From the NCBI GenBank assembly GCA_030765065.1, contig CM060989.1:57736001-57800000 (forward strand): 64,000 bases of DNA, given 5' to 3'. The DNA is from Deroplatys truncata (taxonomy: Eukaryota > Arthropoda > Insecta > Mantodea > Mantidae). The position numbers were made by a program, and so were the translations under genes. Numbering within the stretch: the first letter of the stretch is position 1; every line of letters begins with the position of its first letter. The notes beneath the pieces are model-generated. The model saw nothing but the letters and a program-made list of their open reading frames with translations, had not been told where the DNA came from and did no database searches. Shown here in pieces: positions 11,449 to 21,171 of this stretch.

Positions 11449-12093
11449 CAGCGGTTCCCAAACTGTGGGTGCAACCCTCAAGGGGGCTGCGGTATTCTAT
11501 CTGGGGGGTCGTAGTGGATATTTGGAATTATTAATAAATCATTTTTATTGTTAATTATTATTATAACAATGCGGAAAATGGAATTTAGTCACCTTTTACA
11601 TATTACATTTAAACAGAATAATATTTTGTATTTAAGAAGCATATTAATACTACAATTTCACAGTAAATGCACTTGTACAATTTTATGTAAACCATTAATT
11701 ATTACACTGCAGGTCAGGATGATTAGTGATAAGTATGAGCCTGTTTGCGTTCATTGTCTGGCTGTATATTAGTTGCACACATTATTAAGCCACTTTCTAA
11801 CTGCAGTCTATTCCTAGATTTAGTCTTGATGTTCATCATTGACAAAAATCCAATTTCGCAGAGATATGAGGTGTAGAATGGAATAAGACACCAGGGTATT
11901 CTGTTCTTCTTGCTAGCCAGAACTGATACACATCTTCCTTCTGGAAAGTCAACTTTAAACTTTGGCCTGAAGAAAGTTCAATTAATTTATCCTTTAACTT
12001 CGCACTTAAGTTGTTGAACTGTGCGCGAAAACTTGCACAATAATTTCATTATCGAAAAGGGGGTCGTGTGTGCATGAAATTTGGGAACCGCTG
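11449..12093 (-). mobile_element. Internally deleted hAT (Charlie/ZBED type) with 8-bp target duplication
   Basis: The termini are CAGCGGTTCCCAAACTGTGG and its inverted partner ending TTTGGGAACCGCTG, a TIR class typical of Charlie-type hATs. The flanks are the identical octamer CTTTAGTG (11441-11448 and 12094-12101). The - strand retains only the C-terminal dimerisation part of the transposase: FYTSYLCEIGFLSMMNIKTK, then SRNRLQLESGLIMC and ATNIQPDNE. At 645 bp it is a deletion derivative. It lies antisense in POLH intron 2. Confidence 0.85.
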
Positions 12094-12101
12094 CTTTAGT
12101 G

Positions 12102-12416
12102 GTATAGTAAAATTCCAATTTTACAAACCCCCATTTAAGAGTTTTCCATCTTTAAGGTCATGTTTTTGGATTCCTGAGGTTTAATAACTTGGTCAATATT
12201 TTTATTATTCAGTTTAAAGTATGATTTACTTTGTAAAACCTGCACTTAGAATACAAAATATGTTAAACATGCTTATAAGTAATTTTGTTTTAAAGAATGC
12301 ACAGTCTCAGAAATGGATTTCTCTTGTATAATTCATTGAAACCATGCATGTTTCTGCTTCTCGCATTCTGATTGGTCCATTAGGCAATGATTTCGAAATT
12401 CTCATGTAAAAACCAC
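12102..12416. other. Intron sequence without recognised features
   Basis: AT-rich spacer between the short hAT and the Tigger-like element. Nothing is recognised in it. Confidence 0.4.
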
Positions 12417-12885
12417 TACAGTGAAACCCCTGTTTTACACTTCCTTGGGGACACTTAAAACTAGTGTAAAATCAAGGAAGAGTAATGTGATTGCATATAG
12501 AAAATTCTGAGGTGAATGCAACAACAGACTTGATGAATATCACTTTTAATAACCAGTTCTTTCCAGTCATGAACTTAAATGTGTATTAATGTCCTGAAAT
12601 TTCAATTAATGCATTTATGAAAAAACTCTCTTACACACATCCATTTTCAGTTAATAAAAAAAACTGAATTTCTATAAGCTAAAAGCTATTGCTTTATGAA
12701 TTCATGCAGTTTTATGTACAACAAACATTCCTAGTACATATAGGAAAAATAAGAATTAAAAAAAAAAAGCTGAAAAGAATGCAGCAATAATGTAATAGCC
12801 GTTAACATTACTTTTTAATAACTAAGTAACTAAGTAACATGTCGCATTGTTACATAATTTATTTAAAAAATGATAAACTTACATA

Positions 12886-15158
12886 ATGGAGGGCGGTCTG
12901 AAAAGTTCTCGGCCTTGCCAAGATCGCAGCACTACTTGCATGATTTTTTTCCTCTTACGTTGTACATGTGTTAGTAGATGCCACATAAAATTGCAAATCA
13001 TTCACGGCAGCAGTTGACTGTAGGCAGTCGTTTGGAGCAGTTGTGGTGCACATGGTGTTGAAAATGGAAAAAATGGAGTATCATGCAGTGATTAAATTCT
13101 TTGTAAAGGAAAGTTTAACAACGACCAAAATTCATTTGTGGCTTGTAAATGTATAGAGAAACTCTTCACGTTCATTTTCCACCTGAAGAAATGGGCGGCC
13201 AAGTTTAAACGTTGTCATAAAAGCATACAAGATGATCCACGCGAAGGATGTTCAAAAAATGTAACCTCACCAGAAATCATCGGCAAAGTGCATGAAATGG
13301 TTTTGGAAGATCAGCATATAATGGTGCGTGAAATTGCTAATGCTCTAGGGATATCAAAAGAACATGTTGGTCGCATCTTGCACCAGGAATTGAACATGAG
13401 AAAGCTTTGCCCAAGATGGGTGCTGCATTGCTCACTGCGGATCACAAACGCATTCACACGACACTTCCAGAATAAATAAAAGTGACTGTTTGCATCGATA
13501 TGTGACAATGGATAACACATGGATTCACCACTACACACCTGAATCCAAACAGCAGTCTAGGCAGTGGATAGAAGCCAGTTCTTCAGCTCCAAAGAAGGCA
13601 AGGGCGGTGCCATTGATGGGAAAGATCATGGCGTCAGTGTTTTGGGATGCAAAAGGAATTTTGTTGATTGATTATCTTGAAAAAGGTAAAACCATAACTG
13701 GAGAATCCTTTTCTCAACTTCTAACGAAACTGGATGCAAGCATTCGTGAAAACAGACCCGGCTTAAAGTTGGACTTTATTATAACCAGAGATCAAAATAG
13801 CTTTAAATTTGGTATACATAGAAAACCCACACATGTGGACAACTACATAAAACAAAATGGTTGCAACCCAACTTTGCACCAACTAGCCGCCTTTAGAAGT
13901 TTAATCCACCGGTTGCATAGCGTTCCCTTGAGCAAAGAATAATTTTTAAAAGAACATCAACATATAGAAAAAATAACAATATCTAATGGATTCAACTCAG
14001 ATCTCATAAGCAACATGATAAACAAGAAGAAAAAACTCAAGGCAATTTCACATTCCACCACTCTCACACCTCTCTCAAACACAAATTGGAAATACAAGAA
14101 ATTCACATACCACCCTTGGGCCTTTAGAAAATTTGAACGAATCTTCAACAAATTTAACATTAGACTAGCTCCACAGAACAAATTCAGCTTGAAGAACTTA
14201 CTAAACACACCTCTCAAAAATACCATCCCAAACACATTAAAATCCGAAATTTACCAGATTAGTTGTGATGAATGTGAGAAATACTACATAGGAAAAATTA
14301 AAAGAAATTGGAAATCAGACTTAAGGAACACCAAAGAAGCATAAAACTAAAACAAATAGAAAAATCCGTTGTATCACACCATTTTTGGACAGAAAACCAC
14401 AACATTGGCCGAAGTATAAAGTTGTTAAAACCCCTCACCACACCAATAGAATTGAACATCTGGGAAAAAATACACATCCTCAAAAACAGCAACAACGTCA
14501 TTAATTTTGAAATCCCGCCTGTAAGCAATGTGTTAAAACTTTGTGCCCCCAACACCAGATGGCAACAGGGTCAAAATTTGCAGGATGAGGAAGAAGAGGA
14601 CACGGGAGGAAGCGACCCTTAGTCACCCAGTCGCTGACAATGAGGACGAATGTCCTCGAAAACGTTTCCTGTTTTATATAACTTTTAATTAGTGAAGGTG
14701 AGTGTAAAAAAGTGTGACTCAATCTACATCATGATGAATACTTCACTGTTAATAATGCTTCTGTTTTTAATCTTTAAGAAAAGAATTGTTTTTCATCAGG
14801 ATAATGCACCTGCCCACAAAAGTGTCTTGGCAGTGGGGAAATTAAGGGATCTCACTATGAAGTGCAGGAACTTCCACCCTATTCCCCAGATTTGGCTCCC
14901 TCGGACTTCCATCTATTCTCAAAACTGAAGACATTCCGTGCTGGTCAGTGTTTTTCACCCAATCAAGAAGCCATTGTAGGTGTAGATGGGTACTTCGCAG
15001 CATTTCCATAGGAACACTACAGAGAGGGGATAATGGCATTGGAACACCGCCAGATGAAATGTATTTATATTAGAGGAGATTATGTTGAAAAATAAAACTT
15101 TTTTGAAAGCATAAATTGTCACTTACTATCAGGCCGAGAACTTAAGACCGCCCTCATA
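12886..15158 (+). mobile_element. Mariner transposon, interrupted by a Penelope-like element
   Basis: The inverted ends read GAGGGCGGTCTGAAAAGTTC and GAGGGCGGTCTTAAGTTC-type with TA on the outside. The + strand carries a broken mariner transposase. The HTH part is at 13180-13440 (SPEIIGKVHEMVLEDQHIMV, REIANALGISKEHVGRIL, LNMRKLCPRWVL). The first catalytic Asp is in YVTMDNTWIHHYTPE (13499-13543), followed by APKKARAVPLMGKIMASVFWD. At 13773 the frame passes straight into PLE sequence. The mariner resumes near 14775 with KKRIVFHQDNAPAHKSV, which contains the second catalytic Asp. Confidence 0.85.
13773..14774 (+). mobile_element. Penelope-like element (RT end plus GIY-YIG), inserted in mariner
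   Basis: The + strand reads the end of a PLE reverse transcriptase (LDFIITRDQNSFKFGIHRKP, then THVDNYIKQNGCNPTLHQLA), a linker (WKYKKFTYHPWAFRKFERIF), and the endonuclease start EIYQISCDECEKYYIGKIKR. After a frameshift near 14310 it continues MEIRLKEHQRSIKLKQIEKS, VVSHHFWTENHNIGRSIKLL and ends with an acidic DEEEEDTGG tail and stop at 14620-14622. It is a different subfamily from the copies at 2326 and 23880. A CTGACAATGA-stem-TCGAAAACG motif follows the stop (14634-14663). Short direct repeats of CTTAAAG/CTTTAAG type flank it. Confidence 0.8.
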
Positions 15159-15241
15159 TATTAAATGTGCAATAGTCTGTTTTAATGTTACAATGTTCAC
15201 TGTGGTCATCCTTAATTTTTAAGGCATCCCAACAAAGATGT

Positions 15242-15370
15242 TTATTTTGAGTGTTCTTGTCCTTTTAATCTGTACAGTTCATTTTCCATTTTTTGGCTCA
15301 TAGTAAGCATTTCATCACTGACACCGAACTTTTGGAAATATGTTCTTATATTTTGCAAACCTTGTAGAAT
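15242..15370 (-). pseudogene. Tigger/pogo transposase C-terminus
   Basis: The - strand reads ILQGLQNIRTYFQKFGVSDE, then MLTMSQKMENELYRLKGQEH, SK and stop. The pattern L-Q-x-I-R-x-Y-F-x-x-x-x-V-S-D-x-x-x-x-x-x-x-x-M-E is that of the C-terminal tail of Tigger/jerky-type transposases. It lies 29 bp from the hAT insertion, which cut it from the rest of its gene, and inside the Tigger-like termini at 12419 and 19660. Confidence 0.6.
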
Positions 15371-15398
15371 TTAATTTTCTCTACATTTACCTCATAGT

Positions 15399-17405
15399 TA
15401 GGGACCCCAGATTGTCGGTAAATAAAATAATGTAAAATATCGGTATAAAAATATTATAGTGAGCGGTGTTTGGGCGGTAAATAAAACTGATTAACGGTGT
15501 TATCTTGGCCAAAAAAAGGGAAAAAACAAAAACACAGTTTAAACTATTTTACTGTGGAACAAAGGGCACCTTACATGTAACTTAAAAAAGAGGAGCATGA
15601 AAATATTTATATAGTATACATTTCGACTGATTTACTTTGTTAGAGACAAAGCCACCATAAGTTCGGTGTTCTCTGGCTTAAGATTTGTTCTTAAGTTTGT
15701 CATGTTGTTCCCATATGCAGAGAAAAGTCTTTCACTGTCCACATTGGACATGGGTACCCACAATAGTATCATACACTTCTCACTGAAAAACAAGTGATCA
15801 CATTGAAGTCCAGAAAGTAAATCTATATGTTTACTTCAGCAGCATCATCTAATTTCTCACACACTATGTTCTTCAGAGCAGCATATCCCTCCTCGAATGT
15901 CTTCTCTGGCAAGTCTCGCAGAAAAGGTAACATTCTCCTAGCTTTTTCTATAGTTATATCAGTAGATGCCTCATTTGATACTATTTTTCATACATCAAAC
16001 AATTTACCTGCAGAATGAATATCATCATCAGCTGGATCAGCTGACATTAAGGAATTCAGCTTGGTAACTGACTTTATGCCCAATTGCTTGAACTGACTGA
16101 TAACATAAGACTTCTTGAGGGTTGGCAGTCTCTGAAGAAGACTTGAAGTTTTCTCTCCAAATGAGCCCTCAGCTACTATTGTGAAGCCATTTGATATATC
16201 TTTAAGTTTGCTATATAGTTTATGAACAAATGGATATTTAGATCCCTCAAGCACTTCAATAAGGCAAATGGTGTCTTTGCAGTGTTCAAGAACGAAAGAT
16301 GCCTGGCAGTTTATTATATTTTGAGACCGCATTGAAATACTACTGTGGAATCGGTTTGAATTCCCGCGTGCCGCAAAACTAAACTGACCTGGCAACGTCT
16401 TGCACATGCTGTCTGTATGGCGCGCGAATGGCACGTTGCCAACTCCACCGTCAGCTGAATTATGTATGCGCTAGCTTAATTTGAAACGTGGCTCCATCTG
16501 CATAATTCCTTTTATTTTTCAGAGCAGAAGGTAAACAGATTCCTTGCGCTAAATTGTAACGTAATTTAAAGAATATAACTTGACTCCAAACGAATCTTTC
16601 AGTATAGCGGACACAAAATATACCTAGACATGCGTTCACATTATGGCAACGTCGCAAGACAGCAACAATTTTCGTGCGAGGGGTACAGTGATTGGTAGAA
16701 GAGGCTGTCTACTGTGAGAATTGACTTGAACCAGACTTAGAAATTCATGCATTATTTAACGATACTTTTGCGACAGTCTTTCCCAGCCGGCATAAAATGG
16801 GGCGATGCAAGCACGAATCGTTAAAATACGGCATTAGAGAAGAATTGCAGGTAGTATTGTCATTTAAATCCAAAGAATAATTTGAGTGAAATGAGAAATC
16901 CGTCACTGATGCGGTGTTGCGAGTTCCGATAAACATGGCATTCCTTTTGTTGTGCATGCGATAGGTGTGAAGGGGACGGGGTAGTTGAAGCAGTACCGAT
17001 GTTTGCCGAAGCTCTGGTTAAATCACAGTGCAGTTTGGTGCATACGGGTGAAACTTGTATTGGAGATACTTTGGTGTTCTGTGCCGTGCAGCATGGCCGT
17101 AGCGAATGACAATACACGTATCCGTAAATGATTGATAAGCCAAATATCTGATTGTTTATGTGAAAAGGAGAGACAAACGCCAAAAAAAAAGGAGAGAGAG
17201 AGAAAAATTTTGGGTTATTTTGCACATTTTTTTTTCATAACGGTGTTATTTCGCGTTTTCGCGATATAGAACTAATGTCGCGTTATTTCGCGACTCAGAA
17301 TGGATATATATGTGGAATTTAAAAATAATTGATTAAAGATTTTCCTTATTGTTAATTTTCGGCCAATTTTGCGAATTAACTACTCGTGAATAGTCGGGGT
17401 CCCTA
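15399..17405 (-). mobile_element. hAT DNA transposon with perfect 8-bp target duplication
   Basis: The ends are TAGGGACCCCAGATTGTCGG and the inverse TAGGGACCCCGACTATT, flanked by identical CTCATAGT (15391-15398 and 17406-17413). The - strand carries a broken hAT transposase: FVLEHCKDTICLIEVLEGSK, then YPFVHKLYSKLKDISNGFTI, VAEGSFGEKTSSLLQRLPTL (16310-16080). With frame changes, a C-terminal dimerisation region lies near 15750-15650, around WVPMSNVDSERFFSAYGNN-type residues and LRTNLKPENTELM. About 0.9 kb at the right (16440-17230) gives no clear protein. Total 2007 bp. Confidence 0.85.
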
Positions 17406-17569
17406 CTCATAGTACATACAATTTTGATCCACTTTGCTGTCTTCTTCTTCTTCCATGACTGACATAAGGTTTGAAGTAGATGTGTTTACGTAATATTTTT
17501 TTATGTAAATTTATTAAGCTTCATGCATTGGAAGCCAACTTGAAGTATTGTTCTTGGAGTTTACTTTGT

Positions 17570-18245
17570 TTAAGAAGTTTGCTAGAGACATGTTTCTCTT
17601 AGTCACGGTGCGGTGCAACAAGAATTGTAAACATACACAGAATTTTAAGTTTTTAAACTCACTTCTTTTATTAATCCTTGTACATTTTAATAAAGCACTA
17701 CACTTTTTAAGAGCTGTGAGATTCTTTAATGCTTTCACTTAGCGTGTATACATATTTTATGTTTCACACGTAATATTTCTGTAGAGAACACATCTTCCAT
17801 CTGGTCACTACCAAGGTTTGCCAGCAACTGAACATGTTTCAACCATTAAACTTCAGTATTTCTGATTGGCTAATTCTAGTCCAATAGAATATCTGCATTT
17901 TACTTAAACTTTTTCCTTGCTATTGATTGGCTAATTTTAAACTGTTACTGAATTTACCTTATCGTTGCTATAATCATGACTAGTAATTTTTAAACACTCT
18001 AACTCATTATTACCTCATTGTTAGCAACTTAAAACTTATTATTCTCACATTATTAAAGTATGTAATGTATTCACATAACATTATTAAACATGTTTTACAA
18101 TAAATATAAGCATTTGCAATGACTGTTACATACAATTTTAAATATTATTACAAACATATTGTTTCAAGACGGGCTGTTATTGAATTTACTTATTATAAAA
18201 ATACAATTGAAATTATTCAGGTATTAAAATACTGCCTCAGGTTAT
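17570..18245. repeat. Dispersed repeat with inverted CCAAT boxes, copy 1
   Basis: This block is a direct, diverged duplicate of 26430-27050. Shared anchors are AGAGACATGTTTCTCTTA, AGAGCTGTGAGATTCTTTAA, GAACACATCTTCCATC, then TGATTGGCTAATTTTAAACT, then AAGCATTTGCAATGACTGTT, then GGGCTGTTATTGA. Three ATTGGCTAA/GATTGGNTAAT motifs (inverted CCAAT boxes) fall in the middle. It may be a solo LTR or promoter-bearing end of an element, but no ORF is joined to it. Confidence 0.55.
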
Positions 18246-18480
18246 CATTAAGCACTTGAGCAATACTTTGTACTTCACAAACATTCACTTGATCATCACA
18301 AACGACAGAGTCATAAAATTCCACACCAGTGGGTTTTATGGATTCCCATTTGTAAAGAAACCACAAAAGGGTATAATGGAAACACCACAGAACAAGTACC
18401 AGCTGGTAAACAACACGTCGTGTAAACAACCTCTTGTTACCGCGAGCACAATGTAGTAGTGAATACACACAAAGACGGCC

Positions 18481-18652
18481 GACTGAACACGATTAAGCAC
18501 GCAGTTGTAATGGCAACCAGCGCACTTATGAAAACGAAAATTCAAATGTAGCAGAATCGTTGAATATACATGAAAATAACCGACATAATACGATTAAGCA
18601 CAATTGTGATGGCAACCAGTTCACGCATACGCAAACGAAAATTCAAATGGAA
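18481..18652. repeat. Direct duplication of about 100 bp
   Basis: Two adjacent units share GATTAAGCAC, ATGGCAACCAG and CGAAAATTCAAATG, beginning near 18491 and 18592. The foldback element at 18656 inserted directly after the second unit. Confidence 0.5.
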
Positions 18653-18655
18653 GTA

Positions 18656-19424
18656 CAGGGTGAGGCAAAAAACTACGAATTGGCTGCGCGGCATTTTTCC
18701 TGTCTGCGTCCTTGGCTGCTGTCTGCCACTATCATAGAAAGGCGCTGATGAAACCATACAACATTTTTAAAACTACTTTTAAAGGCTTTACTTACCAATT
18801 TTTATGAAAGGAAATGCTGAAACTGGCCACCGTCGTTGTCCATACATTTTTGGCACCTCTTTAGGAAACTATCCATCACTTGTCGTAGTTCACATTGAGA
18901 AATGCGGACAATTTCCTGGTGGATATTTTGTATTAATTCTTCCAGGGTGTTTGGGTTTGTTCTTGTATACTTTGTTTTAAGTTACCCCAGAGATAGAAAT
19001 TGCAGGGGGTTAGGTAGGGGGATTGAGGAGGCCACAAATCTGTACTAATAATTCTGTCCTCAAACACACTTTCAATTTTTCGCATCGAAATATTGGCCAT
19101 ATAAGCTGTTTCAGAGTCTTGTTAAAAAAAGGGGGGTGAAAAATTGTATTCACATATGTACAGGCTTCAACTGTTGACTCGAAAAAAATTGGTGAGTGAT
19201 GGATAGCTTCCTAAAGAGGTGCCAAAAATGTATGGACAATGACAGTGGCCAGTTTCAGCATCTCCTTTCATAAAGTTGGTGAGTAAAGCCTTTAAAAGTA
19301 GTTTTAAAAATGTTGTATGGTTTCATTCGTGCCTTTCTATGATAGCGGCAGACGGCAACTAGTGCCGAGGATGTGGACAGGAAAAACACTGCACAGGCGG
19401 TTCGTAGTTTTTTGGCTCTCCCTA
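18656..19424. mobile_element. Foldback/MITE-like element with long inverted arms
   Basis: The left arm (about 18656-18880) and right arm (about 19195-19424) are reverse complements over more than 200 bp. The outer ends are CAGGGTGAGGCAAAAAACTA and TAGGGAGAGCCAAAAAACTA, flanked by TA. The left arm and loop, read on the - strand, resemble the C-terminus of a mariner-related transposase (a WGYLKSKVY-like region near 18990 and a CQKCMDN-like end near 18840). So it may be a foldback derivative of such an element. Confidence 0.65.
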
Positions 19425-19766
19425 TAGATTCGTGCAGTCAGCTGCTGATGGTGCTATCAACTGTATTGTGACATTGCTATATCTTGCATATAATCGAGGT
19501 GTTAAGTACCGTGGGGCATAAATATTCTGCAAGATCAAGGAAAATGTAAAATCTGAGAAATTTTTATATTTCTTAAATGACATTAAGTTGGGACTTTGAA
19601 TTAACGGTGCAGAATGTGGGAAAGCGTAAATTTGGAGAGTGTAAAGTAGGGGTACCACTGTATGTTTTTTTAATTTTAATGTAAGGCAACCTCATAAGAC
19701 TTGATTTGTAAACATATGTCCTGCATTTTTAGTATGATGTATAAAATGTGTTCCTCTGCATTGCAG

Positions 19767-20892
19767 GTTCCCTCCACTTCAGTTTCTGGGTATTTCTATT
19801 GGAAAGTTTGTGGATGAAGATTCACATAAAAATTCTACCATTCACAGTTTTTTCAAACCTGTCTTGCAAGGACTAGATTCATTAAATGAATCAAAGAACT
19901 GCTCTCCAAACAATTCAAGTATTGATAGAGTAGAGCCTGATGGAAACAATAAAGCCACATATGAGTTAGAAAGCGTTCCTGGTACTTCCAATCAGTGCAA
20001 AGAAGCTGAAGAAACACCAGATGGTATAAATTTAAAATCATTGGAACTTGTACACGAGGAAGATACACTCATCAGCCTGGATGAACTCTTCCCAGACTTG
20101 GAAAATGTGGATGAAAACATAATACCACATCTTCCACAAAAGTTGCAGGAAGAGTTTAGTAAACGGTCAAATAAAATAAAGCGTGATACAAAAGAGTGTC
20201 CTGTATGTCATGAGCATGTGCTGCCATCTCTGTTGTCCAAGCACATGATAATGCATTCTGCACCAAACGAGTCTGATGATTCAAGGAAATGCCATATTTG
20301 TGATCAACATTTTTCCATAGGTAAAATTGCCGAGCATATAAGTACCCACAACGTGAAAGCCCTGAAGGAAATTGCTGTTGAACCCAGAAGGCATAAAAAA
20401 CGCCACATTTTTGGTAGCAGATTGGTAGGCTGCCCAGTGTGTGCTAAACACTTTCCTGGAAATCAAATTGATAAACATATTTTGAGTCATAGTTGCCAGG
20501 AAGAACAGACTGATAATAGCAAGTTGGAAACTGTAGGTAAAGAAAATAATAAGTGCTCAGAAGAATGCACTGAAGATCTTGCATCTCACTTAAAATCACA
20601 CGAGATGACAACCCTTGAGGCTCATATCAGCACAACAGTGAGTAATGTTGAAGTATGTAAGTGCACCAAGTGTGGGGAAGATATTTCTATTGGTGAATAT
20701 CAGGAGCATCTTGATTTCCATACTGCGCAGGAATTACACAAGGAACTGAATCAAGTTGTTGTTCAAACTGCTCCATCAACAGCATCTGCTGCACCACCAG
20801 CAAAGAAGAAGCGAGGAAGACCAAGTAAGAAACCAGTTACTCCTGCAAACAAGAAGTTACAGTGCATAACAGCATTCTTCACTCCAAAATGA
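19767..20892 (+). CDS. POLH: POLH last exon: DNA polymerase eta C-terminus with four UBZ fingers and PIP box
   Basis: The exon starts after TTGCAG and its first base completes a Trp codon with exon 8048-8202. It reads FPPLQFLGISIGKFVDEDSH (end of the little finger), runs 360 residues from GTG 19810, and stops at TGA 20890-20892. DNA polymerase eta is the nuclear translesion polymerase that copies past UV dimers. Numbering from 19810: a PCNA/REV1-type motif STIHSFFKP (9-17); a UBM-like LPQKLQEEF (108-116); four fingers of exact form C-x2-C-x11-H-x3-H at 130-149, 161-180, 208-227 and 285-304; a Lys/Arg-rich nuclear-signal-like KKKRGRPSKK (332-341); and a C-terminal PIP box QCITAFF (351-357). 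The fourth finger (CTKCGEDISIGEYQEHLDFH) is most like the single UBZ3 of vertebrate Pol eta, including the AQELHKEL helix after it. A degenerate fifth is near 249-264. Extra fingers are unusual. The 3' UTR has only a weak AGTAAA near 21062. Confidence 0.92.
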
Positions 20893-21171
20893 ATTCTTAT
20901 AGTTTTAAGCAGTCACAAAAGCTTTAAAAGTGAAGTAGTTGCATTTGATGCAGAACTTTAGCTGTATTTATTGAATAATGAATTGATGGTTGTGATAGGA
21001 TGTAACAGTGAAAGGCATTTTATTAATATATTTCAGAATTAATTTATTTATACAGGTTGATAGTAAATTGTAAGGAAAAACTTGAGGGTTGATTGCTAGC
21101 TTGACAAGAATCAAAGTGACCTGCTAACCAATGTCCAGAAGCGCATCATAAACTTGCATTGTGGATGTTTA
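20893..21171 (+). other. Presumed POLH 3' UTR and downstream
   Basis: No canonical AATAAA is seen. An AGTAAA variant lies near 21062. A mariner begins at 21172. Confidence 0.35.

Larger units (their letters stand above)
12419..19660 (-). mobile_element. Tigger/pogo-like transposon shattered by nested insertions
   Basis: The outer ends are CAGTGAAACCCCTGTTTTAC (from 12419) and, inverted, CAGTGGTACCCCTACTTTAC (ending 19660). Both carry the CAGTGxxACCCCT form of pogo/Tigger termini and both are flanked by TA (12417-12418, 19661-19662). A transposase C-terminus fitting this family is at 15242-15370 (-). Between the ends lie a mariner (12886-15158, itself split by a PLE), a hAT (15399-17405), a dispersed repeat block (17570-18245) and a foldback element (18656-19424). 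Removing the named insertions leaves about 2.2 kb, a plausible Tigger length. Most of the transposase is no longer recognisable. Confidence 0.6.

Noticed and set aside
19810-19812. GTG at 19810 as a translation start
   Set aside because: The frame is open upstream through FPPLQFLGISIGKF to a good acceptor at 19766 and joins in phase with the exon at 8048-8202.
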